NCBI RefSeq assembly: GCF_011947285.1
Contig: NZ_JAAOZT010000002.1
Coordinates: 186,001 to 250,000 of the forward strand
Length of the DNA: 64,000 bases
Direction: 5' to 3'
From: Glaciimonas immobilis
GTDB lineage: Bacteria; Pseudomonadota; Gammaproteobacteria; Burkholderiales; Burkholderiaceae_D
Shown: positions 18,794 to 27,325 of the stretch, piece by piece
Layout of the letters: each line of letters starts with the position of its first letter
How positions within the stretch are numbered: position 1 is the stretch's first letter
Notes under the pieces: model-generated
Told to the model about the DNA's origin: nothing
Databases searched by the model: none
What the model saw: only the letters and a program-made list of their open reading frames with translations
Program-made: the position numbers and the translations under genes

Positions 18794-19129
18794 ATGGCCG
18801 CATGGTTACCTGTAGCAAAAGCAATTCTCCCTTACCTGGGAGATATTATCAATGCCGCAAAGCCTGCTTTTACCAGGCTCAAAGGGGGTAACGAGGCGAA
18901 CCAGATCGAGATATTGCAACAGCAAGTCACCGAACTGCAGAACGTCTCCTTGCAAAATATCCAGAACGCGAAGGCGTTGGCGGAGCAGTTGCAGGTGACT
19001 ATTTCCGCGCTGGAGCAAACCTTAGTCGCCGCACATGATAAAGCGCGGCGTGCGAGCTGGATAGCGATCATTGCAATGGCGATGGCACTGGTAGCGCTAG
19101 TTATGTCCGCGCTCGCCGTACTACGCTAG
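18794..19129 (+). CDS. Small coiled-coil protein with C-terminal membrane anchor
   Basis: A 111-residue protein I do not recognise. It has a weakly hydrophobic N-terminus (AAWLPVAKAILPYLGDIINAAKPAF), a central coiled-coil-like segment (about 34-82, rich in Glu, Gln and Leu, EILQQQVTELQNVSLQNIQ), a short basic patch KARRAS, and a C-terminal transmembrane helix (about 89-109). The ATG is preceded by GATAGGAG at good spacing, so I believe it is translated. It follows the ABC ATPase by 60 bp on the same strand and could be cotranscribed. Small proteins of this design are sometimes membrane scaffolds; no function is claimed. Confidence 0.7.
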   Translation: MAAWLPVAKAILPYLGDIINAAKPAFTRLKGGNEANQIEILQQQVTELQNVSLQNIQNAKALAEQLQVTISALEQTLVAAHDKARRASWIAIIAMAMALVALVMSALAVLR

Positions 19130-19534
19130 CAATGTCTGTGTTTGAAATCGACTGCGGTTGGGGCGGGTTGTCAGCGGGTCACTTATACATAGCGCATATA
19201 TACCATTGATAACCCCCTGCGCTGAAGTTTTTGGCGTCCGTATAAAATTCCCACTTGGTTCCGCGATGAAATTTCAGCGCGACTACCTTTTAGCTAATTC
19301 GTCCAGAGACAGAGACAATATCGCAATGGCGCGACCTTTGGGCTGGGTTACCGGAACAGCAGGATTCAGATTAGAAATTTAATATCTCCATCCTCATCAT
19401 TAATGCGTGCGAAAGGGATGTTGAAAAGGCGCAAAAATAATAGGAAAGAGATGCTGATAAAACGGTCGGGATACCGGTTTCAAACTTGCTTACATAAGAT
19501 AATAAGCGAAAAGTAAAAAGGGATTAGCAGAAAA
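19130..19534. other. 405-bp gap without a supportable gene
   Basis: Short open frames (for example 19158-19382 plus) lack a ribosome-binding site and family-like sequence. The final part must hold the LysR-gene promoter; I see only AT-rich sequence, no clear consensus and no terminator. Confidence 0.4.
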
Positions 19535-20449
19535 ATGGATCGCTTACAGTCAATGCGGGTATTTTCAAAAGTGGTAGAGCAGGGTAGTTTTGTTGGCGCC
19601 GCCAACGTTCTGGACCTTTCAAACGCAGTTGTTACCCGTCATGTCGCCGATCTGGAGAACCACCTCGGGACGCGTTTATTAAATCGTTCTACGCGTAGAA
19701 TGTCGCTGACAGAATCGGGCCAGCTCTACCTGGAGCGCGTACGTACCATTCTGATGGAGATAGATGAGGCTGACGCGCTTGCTTCAGCGGGTTCCAAGCG
19801 GCCTGCGGGTACACTTAATATATATTCGCAGCTTAGTTTCGGACAAATGCAGTTGGCGCGCTTGCTCCCAAAATATTCCTTGCAATACCCCGATGTCACG
19901 TTGGACGTGACCATGTCTGATCGAACGGTCGACCTGGTGGAGGAAGGTTTTGATGTCGGCATCTTTACCGTATTTCAGAAATTCGATGTCAGTATGATTG
20001 CACGTCAATTGGGGGTCGCTGAAGTGCTGTTATGTGCGTCGCCCGATTACTTACAAAAAAATGGTACCCCGCAGTTACCGGAAGACCTTCAGCAGCATGC
20101 TTGTTTAAATTTTTCGTATGAACGATTTCGTCATCATTGGACTTTTAGGTCTGGAGCAGGAATTTCGTCGGTCCCGATTACCAGTAAAGTGACGTCAAAT
20201 AATGCGGATTTGTTACGTCATTGTGCACTTGCCGGCATGGGGATTGCCATGCGCAGTTCGTATTCATTGGGCGATGATCTTGGCACAGGCAAGCTCGTCC
20301 GCGTCCTGCCTGACCATCAAATCAACACGATCTCGGTGCAATTAGTTTATCCAAGTCGAAGGCTATTATCAGGGAAAGTCCGTAGTTTTGTTGATTTTAT
20401 GATTGCGGAATTTCCGTATCCCGATCGGGACCCGTGGCTTTCGCCGTGA
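19535..20449 (+). CDS. LysR-family transcriptional regulator
   Basis: A 304-residue LysR-type regulator. The N-terminal winged HTH (about 1-60) is MDRLQSMRVFSKVVEQGSF, ANVLDLSNAVVTRHVADLENHLGTRLLNRSTRRMSLTESG. The C-terminal effector-binding domain resembles the large CrgA/DmlR-like subgroup (YSQLSFGQMQLARLLPKYSLQYPDVTLDVTMSDRTVDLVEEGFDVGIF). Such proteins bind a small ligand and often regulate a divergent neighbour, but the upstream neighbour here is on the same strand and the downstream one is convergent, so the target is unknown. Confidence 0.9.
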   Translation: MDRLQSMRVFSKVVEQGSFVGAANVLDLSNAVVTRHVADLENHLGTRLLNRSTRRMSLTESGQLYLERVRTILMEIDEADALASAGSKRPAGTLNIYSQLSFGQMQLARLLPKYSLQYPDVTLDVTMSDRTVDLVEEGFDVGIFTVFQKFDVSMIARQLGVAEVLLCASPDYLQKNGTPQLPEDLQQHACLNFSYERFRHHWTFRSGAGISSVPITSKVTSNNADLLRHCALAGMGIAMRSSYSLGDDLGTGKLVRVLPDHQINTISVQLVYPSRRLLSGKVRSFVDFMIAEFPYPDRDPWLSP

Positions 20450-20526
20450 CCAGAGATCGCGCCGTTTGTTGGGGGCACTTGCTGAGGTTATAACAGCGCA
20501 TTGCCTCTTATTTACACCACGTCTGC

Positions 20527-20970
20527 TTATTCCGCCGACATTTTGGAGGCGGAATTTTGCAGCCGTAATACTAAGTTGCCATTGCTTTGCCACTTACGGC
20601 GCTCGGCAGTACTGAATGCGTCTGCTGCCAATTCGGCCGGATTTTTGGTGTGCTGCGCTAAAAATATGCGTTCTGCCAGTCGCAGATCAAGTTCCACCGG
20701 GCCGAGGAATGTCACGATTTGTCCGCGCTGGATGAGCAGCGTAGGAAAATTATCAACGTCAAGATCATCCATAAGATCCGCCTGATCCTCAATGTCGATC
20801 CAGACAAAGCGCGTGTCCGGGTGACGGTGCGCTAACGCGGTAAAGCTGGTCTGGTATTCGCGACAGCTTCCACACCATGCTGCGCAGAGGCAAGCGACCA
20901 CCCAGCCGTCTTCGGCCAAAATTTGAGCAAGCTGGGGGCGATTTTCGTTATCAATAATTAGAACAGGCAT
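20527..20970 (-). CDS. Thioredoxin-fold family protein
   Basis: A 147-residue cytoplasmic thioredoxin-like protein (no signal peptide). The active site is AAWCGSCREY (Cys33 and Cys36) and a cis-Pro motif is present, NFPTLLI. The sequence between them, RFVWIDIEDQADLMDDLDVD, is typical of thioredoxin-like reductases. The C-terminal 40 residues extend past a minimal thioredoxin. Probable thiol-disulfide oxidoreductase; substrate unknown. It is convergent with the LysR gene. Confidence 0.85.
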   Translation of the reverse strand: MPVLIIDNENRPQLAQILAEDGWVVACLCAAWCGSCREYQTSFTALAHRHPDTRFVWIDIEDQADLMDDLDVDNFPTLLIQRGQIVTFLGPVELDLRLAERIFLAQHTKNPAELAADAFSTAERRKWQSNGNLVLRLQNSASKMSAE

Positions 20971-21124
20971 TGCAGTATTTTACCGTGTGTAGCCTTAACC
21001 GGGGGCTTCACCGCGGTGTTTCTGAGGTTTAACGGTGCCGAGTGTGCAAAACTATTTGTTGATCTTGCAAACCTCCTTAATGGAAACCTGTGATTGGAGG
21101 GGCGCTCGCGGTAAAATAGTGATT

Positions 21125-21826
21125 ATGCCGATTATTCTAGCCATTGAAACTTCTTCCGAGCTTGCCTCCGCTGCTTTATTGCGCGATGGCCAAGTAATTA
21201 GCCGCGAGTCCGTCGGCGTACAAACCCACTCACAGACCATCCTGCCGATGGTACAGAGTCTGCTTGCTGAAGCCGGGATTAGCTTAGCTCAATGTGACGC
21301 CCTGGCGTTCGGCGTCGGCCCCGGCTCTTTTACCGGCGTGCGGACTGCTTGCGGGATTGTGCAGGGCCTGGCCTTTGGCGCGGCGCTACCGGTGCTGCCG
21401 GTCATTACTTTAGCAGCGATGGCGCAGGCTTGTCTGGAGGAGTATGGTGCCACCGAAGTGGTGAGCATTCTGGATGCCCGTATGGCCGAGGTCTATTGGG
21501 CGCAATACCGTCATGAGGGTAACGCCTGGAAAGTGATTGTGGCACCTACACTTTCAGCACCCGGACAGGTATTGCCGATAAGTAGCGCGACTGGATTGCT
21601 TGCATGCGGCAACGGTTTATCGGCATACGCCGACCTGTTTGCAACGGCAACTTTTGCGGTGAATACCAAGCCGGTTATCATGCCCCATGCGCGTTATGTT
21701 GCACAGCTTGGCTTGCAGGCATTTGAACAAGGTATGGGATTGCCTGGAGTGGACGCACAGCCGCTCTATTTACGTAATAACGTTGCCCTCACTACGGCTG
21801 AAAGGGCTGCAAAGGCGGCTGCATGA
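21125..21826 (+). CDS. tsaB: tRNA t6A37 biosynthesis protein TsaB
   Basis: A 233-residue ASKHA-fold protein that pairs with TsaD, TsaE and TsaC to make threonylcarbamoyladenosine at position 37 of ANN-decoding tRNAs. Family features are MPIILAIETSSELASAALL, THSQTILPMVQSLL, and GPGSFTGVRTACGIVQGLAFG. The start at 21125 fits the family; the frame is open to 21035. Its stop overlaps the rimI start (ATGA), so translation is coupled, a common tsaB-rimI arrangement. Confidence 0.93.
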   Translation: MPIILAIETSSELASAALLRDGQVISRESVGVQTHSQTILPMVQSLLAEAGISLAQCDALAFGVGPGSFTGVRTACGIVQGLAFGAALPVLPVITLAAMAQACLEEYGATEVVSILDARMAEVYWAQYRHEGNAWKVIVAPTLSAPGQVLPISSATGLLACGNGLSAYADLFATATFAVNTKPVIMPHARYVAQLGLQAFEQGMGLPGVDAQPLYLRNNVALTTAERAAKAAA

Positions 21827-22314
21827 GCGTCAATGTTGATTCAGGTCGTCAAGAAAATGTGGCGCTGCCACTTTCTTTCGGGCTGATGTCAATAGACGAT
21901 GTAAATGAAGTGGTTGAGATTGAAAATCGCGCTTACACGCATCCGTGGACTTCCGGCAACTTCGTTGATTCTATTCGGCATGGGTATCAGTGCTGGACCT
22001 TACGCGACGCCAGCCGACGCTTAGCAGGTTATTTTTTTATGATGTCGGTGGTGGATGAAGCCCATTTGCTAAACATCAGCGTGCATACCGATTTACACGG
22101 TCGAGGTATCGGCAGGCAATTACTAGATCAGGTTGCTGCACTGGCGCGCGAGCAAGCTATGGCTTCGGTATTACTGGAAGTACGGCCGTCCAATCAACGC
22201 GCTATTCTGATGTATCACCGATTTGGTTTTGTTGAGATTGGCCGCCGTCCATCCTACTATCCGGCCGCTGACAACACCCGTGAAGACGCCATTGTCATGC
22301 GGTTGAGTCTGTAA
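21823..22314 (+). CDS. rimI: Ribosomal protein S18 alanine N-acetyltransferase RimI
   Basis: A 163-residue GNAT acetyltransferase. Acetyl-CoA-binding motif A is seen in LLNISVHTDLHGRGIGRQLLDQV, motif B in LEVRPSNQRAILMYHRFGFVEIGRRPSYYP, and the N-terminal substrate region in VVEIENRAYTHPWTSGNF. RimI acetylates the N-terminal alanine of ribosomal protein S18. It overlaps tsaB by 4 bp. Confidence 0.92.
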   Translation: MSVNVDSGRQENVALPLSFGLMSIDDVNEVVEIENRAYTHPWTSGNFVDSIRHGYQCWTLRDASRRLAGYFFMMSVVDEAHLLNISVHTDLHGRGIGRQLLDQVAALAREQAMASVLLEVRPSNQRAILMYHRFGFVEIGRRPSYYPAADNTREDAIVMRLSL

Positions 22315-22352
22315 CCTAAAGTTTATGAAATGATGTCTATGAGAACCTGTCG

Positions 22353-23330
22353 ATGAATGCGGTATCAAGGCGTGCGATTTTTCTTGAAGAGTGCGACATT
22401 GGCCCCCTCTGGGTACGCCGATATGACTTGGTTACGCCCCAAATTACGGCGCCAGAAATAACCGCTACGGTACTGTTCAGCGACCATCAGACGGCTGCCA
22501 TGGTAGCCGTGGTGCCAACTGCCGAGCTGCCAAACGCTGGCATCAGTACGCCTGCACCGGCACCGGCACCGTTGGAGGCTATACCCAGAGTGCAGGGTAC
22601 CCACTTAAAAGATCAAGAATCAGCTTGGGAAGACGGATCATTACTGCCCCCCGAGGAAGAAGTCAGCCCTTGGGCGTTAGTGCCGACACTCATTCAGCCA
22701 GGCACACTTAAACTATCCGCAGACGCACAAACGGTGTTGGCTGACATCGCAAATATGGATATTCGCCAACTGAAGGAAGCGGTAACTAACTGCACCCGTT
22801 GTGGCCTGTGCCAAGGACGTCAGCATACGGTTTTCGGCGTCGGAGATGAGCGTGCTAAGTGGTTGTTTATCGGCGAAGGTCCGGGGGCGGCAGAGGATCA
22901 GGAGGGCGAGCCATTTGTTGGTCCCGCTGGCAAGTTACTTGACAACATGTTAATGGCAATCGGCATTCGGCGAGGCGATAATGTCTATATTGCAAACGTC
23001 GTTAAATGCAGGCCTACCGATAGCGAAGGCAAGGATCGCTCGCCGTCAGCGGAGGAGGTCGCCGCCTGTTTGCCCTATTTGCAACGTCAGATTGCGCAGA
23101 TTAAGCCGACGGTTCTGGTGGCGTTAGGCAAGACCGCAGCACTATCATTGTTGGCCCTTGAGCCGACCACGTTAGTTTCTTCGTTGCGGGGAAGGATACA
23201 TCGCTATGACGGGTTGCCACTGATCGTGACGTATCACCCGGCATACTTACTACGTAAGCCAGCCGATAAAGCCAAGGTATGGAGCGACTTGTGTCTGGCA
23301 AAAACCTGCTATGCGTCCACCATTGCGTAG
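22353..23330 (+). CDS. Uracil-DNA glycosylase, family 4 (Fe-S)
   Basis: A 325-residue protein. The C-terminal ~200 residues are a family 4 uracil-DNA glycosylase that removes uracil from DNA. Iron-sulfur cysteines lie in NCTRCGLCQGRQHTVFG and in NVVKCRPTD. The catalytic/uracil motif is GEGPGAAEDQEGEPFVGPAGKLLDNML, and the DNA-binding motif appears as TYHPAYLLRKP. The first ~130 residues are a variable Pro/Ala-rich extension of no recognised fold, common in this gene's Burkholderiales relatives. It follows rimI by 38 bp in the same direction, so tsaB-rimI-udg is probably one operon. Confidence 0.9.
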   Translation: MNAVSRRAIFLEECDIGPLWVRRYDLVTPQITAPEITATVLFSDHQTAAMVAVVPTAELPNAGISTPAPAPAPLEAIPRVQGTHLKDQESAWEDGSLLPPEEEVSPWALVPTLIQPGTLKLSADAQTVLADIANMDIRQLKEAVTNCTRCGLCQGRQHTVFGVGDERAKWLFIGEGPGAAEDQEGEPFVGPAGKLLDNMLMAIGIRRGDNVYIANVVKCRPTDSEGKDRSPSAEEVAACLPYLQRQIAQIKPTVLVALGKTAALSLLALEPTTLVSSLRGRIHRYDGLPLIVTYHPAYLLRKPADKAKVWSDLCLAKTCYASTIA

Positions 23331-23400
23331 TTGCTGCAGCCATTTTCTCAATTTTTAGTCATTGTTTGGTTAGCGCATCGGTCACCTGAAGTCTTACCTT

Positions 23401-24492
23401 ATGGGCCAACTTACGGTTCAACCTATGGTTCAGTCCTTGCCGCAATCACCTCAGTCCTCCCTTCAGGCATCCTTGCCGGGAATGGATGACTTTCAGGCAC
23501 AGTTCCACCAACGCTGGAACCACCTGGGGGACCGCCATGTCCGAGCGCTGGCATGGCTGCTGGACTCTCCCGATTTGCTGGATAAACACGCGCCGCAGTG
23601 GCGAGGAAAGATCGCCCATATTGTTGGCCACAGCGATAACGACCCGGTGGCATTCATGCGCATGGCAGCGTGGCTGCAAGCGCTTGACAGTGATCCTGAA
23701 AAGCAAAAGGTCTTGTATGAGTATATGGGCAGCTTGGCTTCAACACGACTAGGCTTGTATGCCGAAAAGTTGATGGCATTTTATTTTCAGCAGCACGCTC
23801 TGCTGGTCGCTCATGGCTTGCAGGTAAGAACGCCAAAGGGCGACACCCTCGGAGAATTTGACTTCTTATTACAAGAGCATGCTGGCTTGGCGCATTGGGA
23901 GTTTGCTACCAAATTTTATTTATTGGAAAATAGGGAAGCGGATTCGGTTGCCGACGATTTTATCGGGCCTAATTTCTCAGATACACTTGGAAAAAAAATT
24001 CAGAAAATCTTTGATCGCCAGTTGTTGCTATCGCACGATCCGGCGGCCCAATCATACCTGAGCGCACCCGTGGTCCAGACGCAAGCGTTAGTGAAGGGAT
24101 GGCTGTTTTATCAGCGGCAAGAATTTCTCCTTCCTGCCCAGCTTGGTATCTCGCCGCAGCATTGCAGGGGTTACTGGTCGCCCTTATCTGAGCTGGAGAT
24201 CGACGAGGAGGGGTTCTATTTGATGCTGCCCAGGCAACGGTGGCTAGCGCCAGCAAAAGCGATGCTTAAGGATGCTCTCCGCGGCGCGACGTTGCGTCAG
24301 GCACTGAGCACCCATTTCGATCATGATCTTTCGCCTGTTATGCTTGCCACAATGCAGACGTGCAAGATGGCTGGTAATGCTAAAGATAATATAGAAGTAT
24401 TGGAAAGCAGGCGAGGATTTGTCGTGCCCGACGACTGGGCGGTGCGAGCCGCGACACTACGTGGGTGTGCGCCGACCAGAATTGCCAGGTGA
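23401..24492 (+). CDS. DUF1853 family protein, nuclease-like motif
   Basis: A 363-residue protein that I assign to DUF1853 on the core LGLYAEKLMAFYFQ, LGEFDFLLQEHAGLAHWEFATKFYLL and NFSDTLGKKIQKIFDRQ. The acidic residues in GEFDF (E152, D154) followed by E167 and K171 in HWEFATK resemble the active-site layout of PD-(D/E)XK-fold nucleases; this is my reading, not proof. No signal peptide. It follows the glycosylase by 70 bp and may share its transcript, which would suit a DNA-related role. Function otherwise unknown. Confidence 0.7.
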   Translation: MGQLTVQPMVQSLPQSPQSSLQASLPGMDDFQAQFHQRWNHLGDRHVRALAWLLDSPDLLDKHAPQWRGKIAHIVGHSDNDPVAFMRMAAWLQALDSDPEKQKVLYEYMGSLASTRLGLYAEKLMAFYFQQHALLVAHGLQVRTPKGDTLGEFDFLLQEHAGLAHWEFATKFYLLENREADSVADDFIGPNFSDTLGKKIQKIFDRQLLLSHDPAAQSYLSAPVVQTQALVKGWLFYQRQEFLLPAQLGISPQHCRGYWSPLSELEIDEEGFYLMLPRQRWLAPAKAMLKDALRGATLRQALSTHFDHDLSPVMLATMQTCKMAGNAKDNIEVLESRRGFVVPDDWAVRAATLRGCAPTRIAR

Positions 24493-24599
24493 TTCAGACT
24501 CTCCCTAAGCCTATGCCTGGATTGATTAGGTATTACGCGGACCATCGGTTCCGTTCAATGCCATTAGAATCGGAAATATTAACCCTTCTCCGATAACTT

Positions 24600-25862
24600 T
24601 TAATGCTTTTGTTCGCCAATTGATGCCAGCGAATCGTGCTCACGCTGATTGGCAGCATGTTTGCGCATGACCAAAAACATAGTGCCGGACACAAAGATGC
24701 CAAACATGATAATCACATAATTAACATTTAAGTCTAGCTTAACCATCACTGCATACAGCACCAGCATGGTCAGGACCGAGAGGTTTTCATTGTAATTTTG
24801 TACCGCAATCGAGTGGCCCGCGCTCATCAGCACGTGCCCCCGATGCTGGAGCAGTGCGTTCATTGGCACCACAAAGTAGCCTGAGAGAGCGCCGATCAGT
24901 ACCAGTAAAGGATAAGCCACCCAAATGGAGTGCACCAGTGTCATAGACATGACTACCAGACCCATGACGATACCCATCGGCATCACAGACAATGACTTCT
25001 TGAGCGGTACAAAGTGGGCAGCGGCCACGGCGCCGATTGCAACGCCAACCGCCACCACACCTTGCAAAATAGCGGCTTTATCCAAGGGCATATGCAGGGA
25101 TTTCTCCGCCCATTTCAACACGATAAACTGAAGCGTCGCACCTGCACCCCAAAACAACGTTGTCACTGCGAGCGAAATTTGACCTAATTTGTCTTTCCAC
25201 AGTGTGGCATTGCAGCGTGCAAAGTCGGCTACCAGTTTGATGGGGTTGCGCTCCTGATGAGGATAGCGTACGCCGGTATCACAGATTTTAAGATTGAATA
25301 TCGTAGCAACTAAGTACAATCCGGCGATGACACTTAGCGCAGCCTGCGTCGGTGTGTTCGGACTCCAGTTAAGAATAGGGACATGCAGCGTCAAAAGAAC
25401 GGAAGACACATGGGGATTGACCAGAGCACCTCCCATTACGGTACCGAGAATAATGGACGAGACGGTCAATCCCTCAATCCAGCCGTTTGCAGCGACCAGT
25501 TTTTCTGCCGGTAATAATTCGGTCAAGATGCCATATTTTGCAGGAGAGTAGGCTGCGGCACCGAAGCCGACCATCGCGTAAGAAAGTAGTGGATGTATGC
25601 TAAAAAACATCATCACGCAGCCAATAATTTTGATGAGATTGGTGACGAACATCACGCGCCCTTTGGGCAGTGAATCCGCGAACGCTCCGACAAAAGGCGC
25701 TAACACCACGTAAGAGAGGACAAAAAATAGTTTGAGTAATGGCGTCATCCAGGTCGGAGACGACATTTCAATCAATAATGCAATAGCCGCAATAAGCAGG
25801 GCGTTATCAGCCAGCGAAGAAAAAAACTGCGCTGCCATAATGGTATAAAAACCGCGATTCAT
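24600..25862 (-). CDS. lplT: Lysophospholipid transporter LplT
   Basis: A 420-residue major-facilitator-type membrane protein with about 12 helices. Family landmarks include FYTIMAAQFFSSLADNALLIAAIALL, FVGAFADSLPKGRVMFVTNLIK, and AAYSPAKYGILTELLPAEKLVAANGWIEG. LplT moves lysophosphatidylethanolamine across the inner membrane for reacylation. The start is placed at 25862 (MNRGFYTIM); in-frame ATGs at 25868 and 25898 are possible and none has a strong Shine-Dalgarno. It is divergent from alr, a common Burkholderiales arrangement. Confidence 0.9.
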   Translation of the reverse strand: MNRGFYTIMAAQFFSSLADNALLIAAIALLIEMSSPTWMTPLLKLFFVLSYVVLAPFVGAFADSLPKGRVMFVTNLIKIIGCVMMFFSIHPLLSYAMVGFGAAAYSPAKYGILTELLPAEKLVAANGWIEGLTVSSIILGTVMGGALVNPHVSSVLLTLHVPILNWSPNTPTQAALSVIAGLYLVATIFNLKICDTGVRYPHQERNPIKLVADFARCNATLWKDKLGQISLAVTTLFWGAGATLQFIVLKWAEKSLHMPLDKAAILQGVVAVGVAIGAVAAAHFVPLKKSLSVMPMGIVMGLVVMSMTLVHSIWVAYPLLVLIGALSGYFVVPMNALLQHRGHVLMSAGHSIAVQNYNENLSVLTMLVLYAVMVKLDLNVNYVIIMFGIFVSGTMFLVMRKHAANQREHDSLASIGEQKH

Positions 25863-26139
25863 GCGCATTTTAAAAATGTATCTCAATGTCCCCGGCATGC
25901 TTTATACCATGAAAATATGGCCCGCTCACGATTATGCATGGGTCAACCCGCTAATTCAAACAGCGGTTAAACCCTTCCGGCCAGCGCGGGAGGATAATTG
26001 CATCCAATTTATTTGTAGTGGTATTTGCGGGCTCATTTGTGCCAGTGTTCAGGGTACTGCTCAAGCTGACTGTCTTTGATACATGCGCTGTCCATCCGGT
26101 AAAATAGAAATCTGTTCAAATTTTCATGCGATTGCGCTC

Positions 26140-27225
26140 ATGCCCAGACCCATTCTTGCCACGATTGATATTTCCGCTCTGCGTCATAATTTGCGTATTG
26201 CAAAAGCGCGTGCGCCAGGCGCAAGAATATGGGCGGTCGTAAAATCCAACGCCTACGGTCATGGATTAGCACGTGCAATCCGCGGATTTGCCGATGCCGA
26301 CGGTTTGGCGTTGATTGAGCCAGATTACGCCATGCAGTTGCGAGAACTGGGCTGGCAGAAGCCGATATTGTTGCTAGAAGGATTTTTCGACATGGCCGAT
26401 CTTGATATCGTCACAGCGGCCCGACTAGAAGTTACGGTCCACCGCGTCGAGCAAATTGCCATGCTGGAAGCCTTTTTGGCTATGCAGACTGTAACTAAAG
26501 TGAACATCCATTTAAAGATGAACAGCGGCATGAATCGCCTGGGATTTACGCCAGATGCCTTCCGTGCGGCCCATGCGCGCTTGCGTGCCTTGCAAGGCGT
26601 GGGTGATATCACATTAATGACCCACCTTGCCAACGCCGATGATCCACTTAATGCGAGGCTTCCACTACAGCAACAAATTGCCACCTTCGAGCGTGGAATC
26701 GCGGGGCTGGCAGGAGACCGTAGCGTAGCAAACTCTGCCGTGGACCTGATGCATCCGGAATTGCGCTCCGATTGGGTGCGGCCCGGCGTGATGCTCTACG
26801 GCGCTACCCCCGGCGGTGGTTCGGCAAAGTCCTTTGGCCTGCGTCCGGCGATGACGTTATCCAGCCAGATCATCGGTATTCAGCATATTGCCGCCGGGGA
26901 AGCGGTGGGCTATGGCAGTCGGTTTATTTCGGCCACGCCGATGATAGTTGGCGTCGTGGCCTGCGGCTATGCGGACGGCTATCCTCGCCATGCGCCTACC
27001 GGGACGCCAGTGATAGTGGATGGTGTGCGTACAGAAACAGTTGGGCGCGTGTCCATGGATATGTTCTCCGTTGATTTGACCAACGTCCCTGGTGCCCAAG
27101 TCGGCAGTCAGGTATTGCTATGGGGCGATGGATTGTCGGTAGATGAGGTGGCACACGCGGCTGGTACTATCGGTTATGAATTGCTTTGCGCGGTCGCCGC
27201 ACGCGTACCTTTTGTGGAGGCTTAG
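26140..27225 (+). CDS. alr: Alanine racemase
   Basis: A 361-residue PLP-dependent fold type III enzyme that interconverts L- and D-alanine for peptidoglycan. The PLP lysine is residue 35 in AVVKSNAYGHG. The catalytic tyrosine is about 258 in AVGYGSRF, and the substrate-binding MNSGMNRLGF and C-terminal GRVSMDMFSVDLT are intact. The start at 26140 (MPRPILATIDISALRHN) fits the family; the frame is open to 26083. It is cotranscribed or near-cotranscribed with radA, 100 bp downstream. Confidence 0.95.
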   Translation: MPRPILATIDISALRHNLRIAKARAPGARIWAVVKSNAYGHGLARAIRGFADADGLALIEPDYAMQLRELGWQKPILLLEGFFDMADLDIVTAARLEVTVHRVEQIAMLEAFLAMQTVTKVNIHLKMNSGMNRLGFTPDAFRAAHARLRALQGVGDITLMTHLANADDPLNARLPLQQQIATFERGIAGLAGDRSVANSAVDLMHPELRSDWVRPGVMLYGATPGGGSAKSFGLRPAMTLSSQIIGIQHIAAGEAVGYGSRFISATPMIVGVVACGYADGYPRHAPTGTPVIVDGVRTETVGRVSMDMFSVDLTNVPGAQVGSQVLLWGDGLSVDEVAHAAGTIGYELLCAVAARVPFVEA

Positions 27226-27325
27226 TCCTAATATTTCGTCGCGCTAATTGAGTACCTGAGCGGACTGATCTCTGAATTCTCCAAAATGTAACTTCACCCT
27301 ATTTATAGAAACGATTTTGATACTG

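Noticed and set aside
19158-19382. 74-codon frame between the small membrane protein and the LysR gene
   Set aside because: No ribosome-binding site, no recognisable features.
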